Positions 18,569-28,942 are shown, counted from the first letter of the stretch. The stretch is 64,000 nt of DNA from Calothrix membranacea FACHB-236 (GCF_014696315.1 NZ_JACJPX010000024.1:1-64000), one strand, 5' to 3'. Program-made: numbers and translations. Notes: generated from the letters alone by a model not told the origin.

Positions 18569-19864
18569 TTAAATCCCTAGCCGTTGATAAACCTGTTCTA
18601 AATGCCGCAGATGTTGTTGGGGGTCAAAACACAACTCTATTTCTGCTGGAGATAGCTTTTGGGTAACACGCGGGTCTTTGGTAATTAAATCGTGGAAATT
18701 GCCTTCCGGCTTGTTCCAAGCGGTGTGAGCATTTTCTTGGACGATGGCATAGGCTTCTTCGCGGTTAGTTCCCTTTTCCACTAAAGCTAGTAGTACTTTT
18801 TGGCTAAATACTACTCCCCCATAGCAGTTGAGATTTCGTTGCATATTCTCGGGATACACCAGCAGGTTGGTTACCAATTCAGTAATTTCTACCAGCATAA
18901 AATGGGTCAAAATACAAGCATCTGGCAAAATTACCCGTTCTACAGAACTGTGAGAAATATCTCTTTCATGCCAGAGGGCGATATCTTCTAAAGCTGCACC
19001 GGCATGACTTCTCACTAGCCGCGCCATCCCTGTTAACCGTTCGGAACGGATGGGATTACGTTTGTGTGGCATAGCTGAAGAACCTTTTTGACCTTTGGCA
19101 AAAAATTCTTCAACTTCGAGAACATCTGTTTTTTGCAGATTGCGAATTTCGACAGCAAAGCGTTCAATAGATGCGGCAACTAAAGCTAATTGCTGTACAA
19201 AATCAGCGTGGATATCGCGAGATATGACTTGTGTAGAAGCAGTATCAGGCTTTAGTCCAAGTTTTTGACAGGCGATCGCTTCTACACGTGGTTCAATATT
19301 GGCATAGGTTCCCACTGCACCAGAAATTTTACCCACAGCAATTGTTTTGCGGAGAGTTTGCAAACGTTCTTGGTGTCGCAATACCTCTGCTAACCAACCA
19401 GCTAACTTAAATCCAAAGGTGATGGGTTCAGCATGAATGCCATGAGAACGCCCAATCATTACCGTATTACGATGTTCTTTTGCCTTTTTACGAATCGCCT
19501 GAATTAAATCTTCGAGGCGCTGTAAAATCACATCTAAACTGGCTATCAATTGCAATGCTAAAGCTGTATCAAGCACATCAGAACTAGTTAAACCCAGGTG
19601 AATATAACGCCCGGCATCACCAACATATTCATTGACATTTGTTAAAAAGGCGATGACATCGTGGCGGACTTCAGCTTCAATTTCTAGCACCCGCTTTGGG
19701 TCAAAATTCGCCTTTGCTTTAATTTCTTCAACTGCCTGAGATGGGATGTAACCAAGTTCAGCCTGTGCCTCACAAACAGCAATTTCTACTTGCAACCAAG
19801 TTTTTAGTTTATAGGCTTCACTCCAAAGATTACCCATTTCGGGCAAGGTATAACGCTCAATCAC
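18569..19864 (-). CDS. purB: Adenylosuccinate lyase
   Basis: PurB catalyses two fumarate-releasing steps in purine synthesis (SAICAR to AICAR, and adenylosuccinate to AMP). The fumarase/aspartase signature GSSAMPHKRNPIRSE is present, with TSSDVLDTALALQL and GRSHGIHAEPITFG. Length (431) and N-terminus (MIERYTLPEMGNLWSE) are typical. It is read alone; a DUF421 gene lies just upstream in the same direction with a 40-bp gap. Confidence 0.97.
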   Translation of the reverse strand: MIERYTLPEMGNLWSEAYKLKTWLQVEIAVCEAQAELGYIPSQAVEEIKAKANFDPKRVLEIEAEVRHDVIAFLTNVNEYVGDAGRYIHLGLTSSDVLDTALALQLIASLDVILQRLEDLIQAIRKKAKEHRNTVMIGRSHGIHAEPITFGFKLAGWLAEVLRHQERLQTLRKTIAVGKISGAVGTYANIEPRVEAIACQKLGLKPDTASTQVISRDIHADFVQQLALVAASIERFAVEIRNLQKTDVLEVEEFFAKGQKGSSAMPHKRNPIRSERLTGMARLVRSHAGAALEDIALWHERDISHSSVERVILPDACILTHFMLVEITELVTNLLVYPENMQRNLNCYGGVVFSQKVLLALVEKGTNREEAYAIVQENAHTAWNKPEGNFHDLITKDPRVTQKLSPAEIELCFDPQQHLRHLEQVYQRLGI

Positions 19865-19904
19865 AGTCCGCCACAGAATACAACCGTCATATTTTACATT
19901 TTTA

Positions 19905-20456
19905 TTAGGGCAGATCGCTTTTTGTTTTAGATTCTTGGTTAACTATAGAACTAGTTTTGGAGTCGGATGTAATGACACTAATGCTACCGTCAGCTTCCAT
20001 ATAAGCCAACTTGACATCAGTCAAAAATTCTACACTTTGTTGGCGTAGCTTACTCATCAACTCATCCTCTGTAATCAACTCTCGTTCTAAATGCCGATGA
20101 ATAATCCGACCATTTTTTACCAGTAATAGTGGAGAGGGATTGAGAAATCGCTGGAACTCAGGAAGTTTGTACCCCAACCAGTTAAGTAAGTAGCTCCAAA
20201 AAATTACGGTTCCTACTAGGATAGCTCCTTCAGTAATAGACGTATAATTACTGGCCATCGCATTTTGAGCAGCTTCTGCGAATAACACAACTACTAATAA
20301 ATCGGTAATTCCTAGAGTTCCCATTTGTCGGTTAGGAAGCAAGCGTAACACTGAGAATAATGCTAGATACACTAACGAGCCACGTATAATTAATTCTAAA
20401 ATACTGATACTAGGGACAAAGATTGCTTGCCAATCAACAAAAAAGAATTTTTCCAT
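19905..20456 (-). CDS. DUF421 (YetF-like) membrane protein
   Basis: The 183-residue protein has about three N-terminal hydrophobic helices followed by a soluble DUF421-type domain. Segments LRLLPNRQMGTLGITDLLVV and NGRIIHRHLERELITEDEL match the YetF/DUF421 pattern. Function is unknown in general; YetF-like proteins are associated with spore or stress membranes in Bacillus. The tail after the domain is Ser/Lys-rich. It may be co-transcribed with purB, whose start lies 40 bp downstream. Confidence 0.8.
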   Translation of the reverse strand: MEKFFFVDWQAIFVPSISILELIIRGSLVYLALFSVLRLLPNRQMGTLGITDLLVVVLFAEAAQNAMASNYTSITEGAILVGTVIFWSYLLNWLGYKLPEFQRFLNPSPLLLVKNGRIIHRHLERELITEDELMSKLRQQSVEFLTDVKLAYMEADGSISVITSDSKTSSIVNQESKTKSDLP

Positions 20457-20964
20457 GATTGCTAATTTTCTTATGGTTTTCTAGATGCAATACCTCTGTG
20501 GGGCATTCAAAATTAAAATTTCAAAATTAATTACCCTACACATAAATCTAAAGGATTACATTAAAGCTTCGATTATGCTTGGCTCTAATATTCGTGCCAA
20601 CCTAAGTATTAATGAACTGTCACGGTTTTACCTTATCTATAAATCAATTAATGGCGCTATTTACCTTATTTTACGTGATATTAATAATATTTTTAAATGT
20701 ATTTATTAATAGCTTTACCTAAAACATTAATTATATAAAAACCAAAATTTATCATTATTTTTAATAGGAAATATTCTAAAAATTATATTTAATTTTTTAA
20801 AAAAAGTATATTTTCATTTCTTCTTCTCTGCTTCCTATTCTCTGTTCTCTTACTACACAAATAATTTCATGAATCAAAGGAGATTTCTATAGTATTATTG
20901 ATAATTGATTGTCAGCACTTGGCTTAATATACAGTAATTCTAGATAGGTCAATAAACAAAAAAT
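20457..20964. other. AT-rich intergenic region before the RNA candidate
   Basis: About 500 AT-rich bases. A 74-codon frame at 20485-20709 has no ribosome binding site and an Asn/Ile/Lys-rich composition that looks like chance. Nothing else supported. Confidence 0.4.
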
Positions 20965-20970
20965 TATAAT
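20965..20970 (+). promoter_or_regulatory. Perfect -10 box (TATAAT) of the RNA candidate
   Basis: TATAAT stands about 7 bp before the start of the structured block. The matching -35 position (about 20942-20947, AGATAG) is not TTGACA-like. Confidence 0.45.
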
Positions 20971-20976
20971 GGCGAA

Positions 20977-21171
20977 GTGTGTTAGGGGAGCCTATCGCAG
21001 GGAAGGGTATTGCTGACACCTACACGAGGTAGACTTAAGCAAGCCATGCATAGGCTCTTGTAGACAGTAAACCCATGAGGTAGAGGGTAGTAGAAGTATC
21101 CAGGTTTAGGAACGCAAAAATTCTCCTAAAAGCTTTTTATTTAATATCTTCGATGTAGTATATAAAAGCTT
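20977..21171 (+). ncRNA. Probable structured small RNA or long leader upstream of por
   Basis: A GC-richer block sits in AT-rich DNA with no open frame. Pairings I can see: GAGCCTAT (20988-20995) with ATAGGCTC (21050-21057), 8 perfect bp; inside it TTGCT (21010-21014) with AGCAA (21038-21042) and ACCT (21018-21021) with AGGT (21027-21030); TAAACC (21068-21073) with GGTTTA (21103-21108). The ends also pair: TTAGGGGAG (20982-20990) with TTCTCCTAA (21121-21129), with two G-U, as an alternative to the first helix. AAGCTTTT (21130-21137) and AAAAGCTT (21164-21171) form a final hairpin. A TATAAT lies upstream. It may be a free sRNA (6S-like closed rod is one idea) or the por leader. I do not recognise a named family. 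Confidence 0.5.
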
Positions 21172-21295
21172 ATCTATGCATAAACTGTAGCTCTTTAGTG
21201 AAAAGATAAGAATCTTTTTAATTGGATATTACTTGTGTTAATAGAAGCCATTGGCGTGAGATTCTAGATAAAGTCAACACGTCACAGGAGTTTAA

Positions 21296-22264
<969 letters not shown>

Positions 22265-22462
22265 TTACCCAGTCGGTAGTTGTGCAAAATTAAATTCATC
22301 GAGAGAGAATAGGGAACAGGGGAGAGAAAAAAAGAACATTTAATAATTCTGTTTAGGTACTTATTGGGTATGGGGCATGGGGCATGGGGCATTGGGCATG
22401 GTTGATTTAATGAGAATTTCTCTCCTTGTCTCCTTGTCTCCCCTGCTCCCTACGCCCTTGCC
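22265..22462. repeat. Heptamer-type repeats between por and the hybrid kinase
   Basis: The convergent gap holds GGGGCAT/GGGCATT-type repeats (about 22368-22402) and CTCCTTGT-type repeats (about 22420-22445). No hairpin terminator is obvious. Confidence 0.6.
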
Positions 22463-25400
22463 TCACGAAAGTGGGTGTAGCAATTGAGCAACGGATTGCA
22501 CTAACATCTCTGGTTGTACAGGTTTGGAGATATGTAACTGAAATCCAGCGGCTAGGGCTTGTTGTTGATTGATTTCTCCGGCGTAAGCAGTGAGGGCGAT
22601 CGCGGGAATGGTTCCTCCCTGTTCTGATGACCATTGTCTGATTTGCCGAATTAAGGAGTAACCATCCATTTCTGGCATACCAATATCACACAGTAGTAAA
22701 TCGGGCTGAGATTGCTTTAACAGCGTCAAGGCTTGTAATGCGGAAGCGGCTGTTGTTACTTGTGCGCCCGATTGTGTGAGGATAAATTCTGCCAACTCTC
22801 GCATATCTGCATCATCATCGACAACCAAGATGTTAATATCTGTGAGGTCGATGACACTTTCGGACGCGCAGTCATCATGAGATAGCTGCTGCTCGACAAT
22901 ATTTAACGGTAGTAGCACTGTGAAGGTTGCCCCTAAATTCTGTCCAGGGCTGCTGGCTTGAACGGTGCCGCCATGCAGTTCGGTAAAATGACGGACGATC
23001 GCTAGTCCTAATCCTAATCCACCAAATTGTCTTGTGGTTGTGCCATCTTCTTGGCGGAAGTATTCAAACACAAAGGGTAAAAACTCGGGCTTGATGCCAA
23101 TTCCTGTATCTTTAACTTGAATTTGGGCATACATTCCCACTTGCTCTAGTTTTACCTCTATTTTTCCGCTTGATGGTGTGAATTTCACAGCATTAGAAAC
23201 CAAGTTCCAGACAATTTGTTGTAGACGATTGGCATCACCTGTGACAGTACCGGCGACTGGATTAATTGTGGTTTGGATTTCGATGCTTTTGGCTTGTGCT
23301 GCCAATTGTACAGTTTCTAGGGCGGCTGTTATGGTGCTAGCTAAATTAACTGGCGCAACGTTTAAGGTCATTTTGCCTTGGAGGATGCGGGAGACATCCA
23401 ACAAATCTTCAATTAATTGCGCTTGCAATTTAGCGTTGCGTTCGATGGTTTCTAAGGCTTGGTCGGCTTTTTTGCCCTCTAGTCGCTTACTGCGGAGAAT
23501 TCTTGTCCAACCAAGAATGGGATTAAGGGGCGATCGCAATTCGTGGGAAAGTACGGCTAAAAATTCGTCTTTAATGCGGTTGGCGGCTTCGGCTTTGACG
23601 CGATCGCTTTGTGCGACTCGATACAACTGAGCATTGTCGATGGCGAGGGAAGCACGACGGGCTAATTCTTCTGCTAGTTGTAAATCGCTTTGAGTATAGC
23701 GTCGCCCAGATTCGGCACTGACAAAGGAAATTACCCCTAAAATTCGGGCTTGGGTGCGGAGTGGTACTGTCATGACAGATTTAAACCCAACAGAGCGCAG
23801 AATTTCTAAATGTTCTGGATCACGGGCTGCTTGGACAATTAATTCATCGGGAATATCTGCCAAAATATCAGATTGCCCTGTACGTAATGTCAAGGCAGCG
23901 CCACGAGGATTATTTGGGTTCAAAGGATATTTACTATTGGTTTGCTGCGCCCATTCTAATTTTGCGGGGTCGCTGTGAGCTACTGCAATCTGATCAATGC
24001 CACCATCTTCTGCAACTATGTGGACTGTACACCAATCTGCCAAATCTGGTGTTGCCAACTGTGCTACTTGTTCTAAAGTAGTTTGGTAATCGAGAGAGGA
24101 AGCTAAAACTGCACTGGCTTCTGCTAAAAATCTTTGGGCACGCTCTAACAGTACTTGCTCTGTCACATCGATAACATAGGCTAAAACATCTTCTATCTGA
24201 CCCTGTAAGTTGATATTAGGTAGATAGTAAAGATTGTAATAACCGGGGCATCGATCGCTGCGTCCGGGAGCATTGACAGCAAAGCTATTGACAATAAAGG
24301 GATTGCCTGTTGTGTAAATTTCCGAGAAAAGTGCAACTATATTGGGGTCTATTTCACCAAAAAGCTCGGCAACTGAATGCCCTAAGTGTTGTTCGCGGGT
24401 TAAGCCGTTAATTTGGGCTAATGCTTCGTTGATGGCAACAAATCGTTGCTCGGCATCTAGCAGAGCCATACCTACTGGAGCGGTATCAAAAATGCTTTCT
24501 AATTGGCGCTGTACTGCTTCAGCTTGAGTACGGGCAATGCGTTCGCGTTCTAGTAATAGTTCTCGTTCTTGTTCAGCCTGTTTGCGTTCTGTAATGTCAA
24601 TGAGAACGCCAATCATTTGGATGGGCTGCCCTTGGGCATTGTATAAAAACCTGCCTCTAGCTTCTATCCAATGAATAGAGCCATTTTCCCAGAGCGTGCG
24701 ATATTCATGATGATATTCAGTTTTATTGAGCATGGCTTGTTGCAGCGCTAATTCAGTGTGCCCTAAGTCATCGGGATGAACGCTGTTAGCCCAAAGTTCA
24801 TAGCTGGGTGGGTACTCATATGGTTGCAGTCCCATGATGTTGTAATGACTATCTGACCAGGTGAGGGTATTGATTTGCATATCCCAATCCCAAGTACCCA
24901 TACGTCCAATTATCAAGGCTAGTTGTAGGCGAGTTTTGCTGTGTCGCAATTCTTCTTCTGCCCGCGATCGCTCTACCGCTAGCCAGGTTTTTTGGGCAAT
25001 TCGCTCCATGAGTATTACGTCGTCCTCTGTCCACTGGCGGGGGGTGACATGGTGTAAGACAAATAGGGCGACAAATCGTTCTTCTTTCACCAAAGGCACG
25101 CACAGCAGAGATTTTGTTTGGATAGCATTAAAAGCCGTAGCCCCACTTCCAGTAGTCCGCGGATCGGTATCGACATTATTCACAAAGATGGTTTTGCCTT
25201 GCTTAAGTTCAGCAATGATTTCCACGCCAAAAGAATTTAGGTAGTGACTACCAGCGACGCTCATGACACCATTGCAATAGTCGCGATCGACAATTACGTA
25301 TTTTTGACTACCATCAATCTCACCGTAGGTACATCGGGTAACTTGGAAATGTTGCCCCGTAGTACGAACTACTTCCCACATAATTTCTTTAGAGTCTTGA

Positions 25401-27760
25401 ATGGCGCGAATAGTGTCATTTAATTCAATTAAAAACTGCTGCTGTTTTTCCTTGTGCTGTAACTCTTGTAGTAATTGTTCAATTTGTTGCCTTGCCCGTA
25501 CTTGGGCTGTAACTTCAATTCCATGAAGCAAAACACCCTGAATTGTCCCTTCAGCATCGCGTAAAGCTGGAAAGACACAGTTAAAAAATGCTTCTTCTAA
25601 GACACCATCACCGTTGCGATCCCAATATACAGGTGACTCGTCCTGAATAAAGGGTTCTCCAGTTTGGTAAATTTGATCGAGCTTTTCAAAATAAATTTGC
25701 CCCTCTGTCTCCGGCAAAACTTCCCGAATTGATTTGCCGATAATATCGGGAGTGCGTCCAGTCAATTGTAGATAGGTGGGATTAGCAAATTCAAATATAT
25801 GTTCTGAACCAGTCACGATCGCAATCATCGCTGGTAACTGCATGAGGATTTCATACAGACGTTTGCGCTCGGTTTCTGCTTCTAATCTGGCAACTTGTTC
25901 TCTCTCAAAAAGGCGATCGCGTTCGGCTTCAATTTGTTTGCGTTCTGTAATGTCAACTGAAACGCCAGTCATCCGCACTCTTTGTCCCGCCGCATCGTGA
26001 ACTCTTCCTTGGCTGTTAAGCCAGTGTATAACGCCCTGGGGAGAAACAACGCGATATTCTTGATTGTAGAAAAGTCCTCCAGCGATCGCTTGTTGCACTG
26101 AGTCTATTACCTGCTGGCGATCGTCTGGATGAATCAGTGCAAAAAATTCTGCGGCCGTTCCTACTTGAATACCCCAAACTGAAAGCGCATTGGGAGAACA
26201 TACCACCTGATTGGTGATTAAATCCATGTCCCAAGCAAACATATGTGCTGAAGATAAAGCTAACTGTAAGCCTTCTTCCGTCCGTCCCAGATTTTCTTCA
26301 ATTTGCTTGAGCCTAGTCACATCTTGAAACATGGCAATCCCAATAGCTGGATGTCCATACATATCTGGCAAAATTTCGCCCCAGCAAAGCATGGAGCGAA
26401 TACCACCTGGTGTATGCCAGTTCATCTCATAATTTTGTACCTTTTCTCCTTGTGCAATCAGTACAGCAGGCATTCTGGCTGTAGGGATGCGATCGCCATA
26501 AGTATCAGTGCAGTAGTAAGCTTCGGCATACTCATCGAGGGATTTATTTTTTGGAAAATCTCCACCCGCTAATTCATTGGCAATTTGGTTAGCAAAAGTA
26601 ACTTGTGCTGTGCCTGGCTCAATAAATATCATTGGCGTTGGCATCAAATTTAATACTGTTTCCAACCATTTCTGCTGATTTTGCAGCGCCAATTCTGCCT
26701 GTTTGCGTTCTGTGACATCTTGAAAGATGATAACAGCAGCAACTATTTGATTTTGCTGGTTGAGAATCGGTGCAGAATTGACATTAATTAAAGTTTGGCT
26801 GCCATCACTGTAATGCAAGTATATTTCTTCATTAGCAATCACTTCACCTTGGAGGAGCGATCGCATTAGCGGATAATCTTGCGCCTCGTAGCGTCGGCCA
26901 TCACCATCAAAGCCGACAAAGGGAGTTAGCGGTTCATATTCTTCTAGGTTTAACGACTGTTCGTAGCCAAACCTCAGAATCTGTTTGGCTTGGTCGTTGG
27001 ATAAAACCAACTTCCCAGAAGCTGCATCTGCTATTAGCACTCCGGCTGGCATTTGGCGTAAAACTGCTTCTAAGCTACTGCGTTCAATTTCTAATGCGTA
27101 CATTAACCTCTCGCGCTCCGCTTCCGCTTGTTTGCGCTCTGTGATATCACGAAAATACACTGCCAAACCATAAGCTGAGGGATAGGCATTCACTTCTAAC
27201 CAACGCTGAACAGGCTCTCCAAATTCTTCCCATGAAACAGGGGTTTGTTCTGTAATTGCTCGATGTAGGTTTTGGTAACCTATGCTACCCACAAGCTCAG
27301 GAAAAATTTCTGTCCAAACATTCTTGCCAATCAATTCTTCTGGTTTTTTGTGCAGAATTTTAACTGCCGCACCATTTACGTATGCATAGCACCAATTTTT
27401 ATCAAAAGCTACAAAAGCATCAGTAATACTTTCGAGGATTAGGGTCACCGTGCGCTCAGTAGCTTGAGGATCGGGAGCATTTGCAAGTCTAGATTCTAGT
27501 TCCTGGTTCTGATGTTGCAACAGTGCGATAACTTCTTGCTGTTCAACTATCTGTGCTTCCAGTACAGCTGTCTTTGCAGATGCGGGATTTTTTTCAAAAC
27601 TGCGAGCAACTTGTTCAATTAATTCCGAGCGAGAAATTCCCTGCTTGTGAGCTTCTTCATCCAGCGATCGCCAAGCCGTACTGGTAAGAGATATGCTAAA
27701 TCTTTGTTTCTTTTCGGAATCCCAATTACTAACAAACTTACCAGTAATGTCACGCTTCAT
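22463..27760 (-). CDS. Giant hybrid sensor histidine kinase with N-terminal ribbon-helix-helix
   Basis: The 1765-residue soluble protein reads, in order: a ribbon-helix-helix-like segment (about 17-57; FSISLTSTAWRSLDEEAHKQ, GISRSELIEQVAR), a short coiled coil, PAS (about 100-210), PAS (225-355), PAS (360-485), PAS (490-615), PAS (640-765), GAF (790-940), PAS (950-1070), PAS (1095-1215), GAF (1230-1385), HisKA with His1406 in LSHELRSPLN, HATPase with an N box (WNLVSNAVKF, about 1519), DTGIGI (about 1551) and GGLGLGLAI (about 1580), and a receiver (1641-1765) with phospho-acceptor Asp1692 in LLLCDIGMPE. DITERKQAE linkers mark the PAS ends. There are no membrane segments. Neither GAF shows an obvious bilin-binding Cys. 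Signal and output are unknown; a DNA-binding-like domain on a kinase is unusual. Confidence 0.92.
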   Translation of the reverse strand: MKRDITGKFVSNWDSEKKQRFSISLTSTAWRSLDEEAHKQGISRSELIEQVARSFEKNPASAKTAVLEAQIVEQQEVIALLQHQNQELESRLANAPDPQATERTVTLILESITDAFVAFDKNWCYAYVNGAAVKILHKKPEELIGKNVWTEIFPELVGSIGYQNLHRAITEQTPVSWEEFGEPVQRWLEVNAYPSAYGLAVYFRDITERKQAEAERERLMYALEIERSSLEAVLRQMPAGVLIADAASGKLVLSNDQAKQILRFGYEQSLNLEEYEPLTPFVGFDGDGRRYEAQDYPLMRSLLQGEVIANEEIYLHYSDGSQTLINVNSAPILNQQNQIVAAVIIFQDVTERKQAELALQNQQKWLETVLNLMPTPMIFIEPGTAQVTFANQIANELAGGDFPKNKSLDEYAEAYYCTDTYGDRIPTARMPAVLIAQGEKVQNYEMNWHTPGGIRSMLCWGEILPDMYGHPAIGIAMFQDVTRLKQIEENLGRTEEGLQLALSSAHMFAWDMDLITNQVVCSPNALSVWGIQVGTAAEFFALIHPDDRQQVIDSVQQAIAGGLFYNQEYRVVSPQGVIHWLNSQGRVHDAAGQRVRMTGVSVDITERKQIEAERDRLFEREQVARLEAETERKRLYEILMQLPAMIAIVTGSEHIFEFANPTYLQLTGRTPDIIGKSIREVLPETEGQIYFEKLDQIYQTGEPFIQDESPVYWDRNGDGVLEEAFFNCVFPALRDAEGTIQGVLLHGIEVTAQVRARQQIEQLLQELQHKEKQQQFLIELNDTIRAIQDSKEIMWEVVRTTGQHFQVTRCTYGEIDGSQKYVIVDRDYCNGVMSVAGSHYLNSFGVEIIAELKQGKTIFVNNVDTDPRTTGSGATAFNAIQTKSLLCVPLVKEERFVALFVLHHVTPRQWTEDDVILMERIAQKTWLAVERSRAEEELRHSKTRLQLALIIGRMGTWDWDMQINTLTWSDSHYNIMGLQPYEYPPSYELWANSVHPDDLGHTELALQQAMLNKTEYHHEYRTLWENGSIHWIEARGRFLYNAQGQPIQMIGVLIDITERKQAEQERELLLERERIARTQAEAVQRQLESIFDTAPVGMALLDAEQRFVAINEALAQINGLTREQHLGHSVAELFGEIDPNIVALFSEIYTTGNPFIVNSFAVNAPGRSDRCPGYYNLYYLPNINLQGQIEDVLAYVIDVTEQVLLERAQRFLAEASAVLASSLDYQTTLEQVAQLATPDLADWCTVHIVAEDGGIDQIAVAHSDPAKLEWAQQTNSKYPLNPNNPRGAALTLRTGQSDILADIPDELIVQAARDPEHLEILRSVGFKSVMTVPLRTQARILGVISFVSAESGRRYTQSDLQLAEELARRASLAIDNAQLYRVAQSDRVKAEAANRIKDEFLAVLSHELRSPLNPILGWTRILRSKRLEGKKADQALETIERNAKLQAQLIEDLLDVSRILQGKMTLNVAPVNLASTITAALETVQLAAQAKSIEIQTTINPVAGTVTGDANRLQQIVWNLVSNAVKFTPSSGKIEVKLEQVGMYAQIQVKDTGIGIKPEFLPFVFEYFRQEDGTTTRQFGGLGLGLAIVRHFTELHGGTVQASSPGQNLGATFTVLLPLNIVEQQLSHDDCASESVIDLTDINILVVDDDADMRELAEFILTQSGAQVTTAASALQALTLLKQSQPDLLLCDIGMPEMDGYSLIRQIRQWSSEQGGTIPAIALTAYAGEINQQQALAAGFQLHISKPVQPEMLVQSVAQLLHPLS

Positions 27761-27859
27761 GAATTATTCATCCGTATGCATACACGGTTTCTTCTATTGA
27801 ATCTGACTTATACCCACATCAGGATCTCCCTTCAGACTGAGGTTTGATTGTCAAGATCT

Positions 27860-27920
27860 GTAGAGACGCGATTCATCGCGTCTCTCCCTTGAATAAAGAC
27901 GCGATGAATCGCGTCTCTAC
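27860..27920. repeat. Paired palindromic repeat (AGACGCGAT family)
   Basis: Two near-identical palindromes face each other. Unit 1 (27860-27885) contains AGACGCGAT-TC-ATCGCGTCT; unit 2 (27897-27920) contains AGACGCGAT-GA-ATCGCGTCT. Each has 9-bp arms with a 2-bp centre, and unit 2 is the reverse complement of unit 1 out to GTAGAG/CTCTAC. A third copy occurs at 34275-34302. This is a REP-like dispersed family between two divergent genes. Confidence 0.85.
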
Positions 27921-28061
27921 AAGAAAGAAAGCTGTTTGGATATTTGACATTTGGCGCTGAAAGGCTTTTGATATTGTGAAGCTCAACAGTCAATGTGATA
28001 AATCACACAAAAATGGCTTAACAATCTCCCTTCCCAGCCAACAGTCAACACTATTGAGAAG

Positions 28062-28619
28062 ATGAACGAAGCATCAGGAGAATGTTGGAAAGTTCAGCGT
28101 CGATTTGTGGAAATGCGCTCAAATTGGCTAACTGTGATTGGCGAACATCTTCAAGACGATCGCGGACAAATTTTGGAATACTGGCGTGTAGAAAAAGCCG
28201 ACTCTGTGGTGATTTTACCAATTCAGTCTCATCAGATAATTTTGCCACCCCCAAGTTACAGACCAGGATTAGGTGAACTCACTTTAGATTTCCCTGGTGG
28301 TCGCGTACCCCAGGGACAAACCCCAGAGGTTGCAGTACCAACTATTCTGCAAAGAGAACTAGGAGTTGAAGCTATAGCAATTAGTCAACTTACAGCCTTG
28401 AATACTGAAGGTTGGCCTGTAAATAGTTCTTTTTCTAATCAAAAGCTTTATGGTTTTGTTGCTCATCTTCAATCTACTCCCACAATTGCAGCTGAGTATA
28501 TAGGAGCAACTTATCCCGCAACTTCCACAGGTGTACATGATTTACTTCAAAGTCTCATCTGTCTTCAATGTCGTGCTGTATTAATGCAGTGGTGGTTAGG
28601 GTTTGGTACTTCCCAGTAA
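28062..28619 (+). CDS. Nudix-fold hydrolase with a degenerate Nudix box
   Basis: The 185-residue product resembles ADP-ribose-pyrophosphatase-like Nudix proteins, with KADSVVILPIQSHQIIL and LTLDFPGGRVPQGQTPEVAV. The Nudix box should read GX5EX7REUXEEXGU. Here GGRVPQG...TILQRELGVEAI keeps the first Gly pair and REL but has Val for one of the metal-binding glutamates and Ile for the last Gly. Catalysis may therefore be weak or lost; a ligand-binding role is possible. The frame starts at ATG 28062, divergent from the hybrid kinase. Confidence 0.75.
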   Translation: MNEASGECWKVQRRFVEMRSNWLTVIGEHLQDDRGQILEYWRVEKADSVVILPIQSHQIILPPPSYRPGLGELTLDFPGGRVPQGQTPEVAVPTILQRELGVEAIAISQLTALNTEGWPVNSSFSNQKLYGFVAHLQSTPTIAAEYIGATYPATSTGVHDLLQSLICLQCRAVLMQWWLGFGTSQ

Positions 28620-28659
28620 ATAACTATTCCATTGCTTTTGAACTTTTGAGCCTTAAAGG

Positions 28660-28860
28660 TGCAACTTTCCAGTTCAAAACCGCAACTTTCCGATTCAAAA
28701 CCGCAACTTTCCGATTCAAAACTGCAACGTTCAGCTTCCAAGCCTCAATCGTCAGCCTCAAAACCTCAACGTTCAGCTTCCAAGCCTCAACTTCCAGCCT
28801 CCAAACCTCAACGTTCAGCCTCAAAACCTCAACTTCCAGCCTCCAAACCTCAACTTCCAG
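28660..28860. repeat. 21-bp tandem repeat array (about 9.5 copies)
   Basis: Units begin at 28660, 28681, 28702 and every 21 bp to 28849. Typical units are CGCAACTTTCCGATTCAAAA and CTCAACTTCCAGCCTCCAAA, each plus a final C. Because 21 is a multiple of three, frames on both strands stay open; the minus frame spells seven-residue repeats such as LEVEVWR and LNVEAWK. No spacer-repeat structure is present, so this is not CRISPR. It separates the Nudix gene from the VOC gene. Confidence 0.85.
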
Positions 28861-28861
28861 T

Positions 28862-28903
28862 CCCCAATCCCCAATCCCCAATCCCCAATCCCCAGTCCCC
28901 AAT
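28862..28903 (+). repeat. Heptamer repeat CCCCAAT x6
   Basis: Six consecutive heptamers, five CCCCAAT and one CCCCAGT, directly follow the 21-bp array. This is a classic STRR unit of heterocystous cyanobacteria. Confidence 0.9.
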
Positions 28904-28942
28904 ACAATTAAAATAAACGCGATCGCACCCATCTCACAGACA

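Noticed and set aside
20485-20709. 74-codon frame in the DUF421-por gap
   Set aside because: AT-driven composition (Ile, Asn, Lys, Ser), no ribosome binding site and no family resemblance.
20977-21171. The structured block as tmRNA, RNase P RNA or SRP RNA
   Set aside because: None of the conserved sequences of these RNAs that I know is present.
28568-28942. In-frame upstream extension of the VOC gene (125 codons)
   Set aside because: It is made of 21-bp and heptamer repeats that keep the frame open; the VOC domain starts exactly at ATG 28943.
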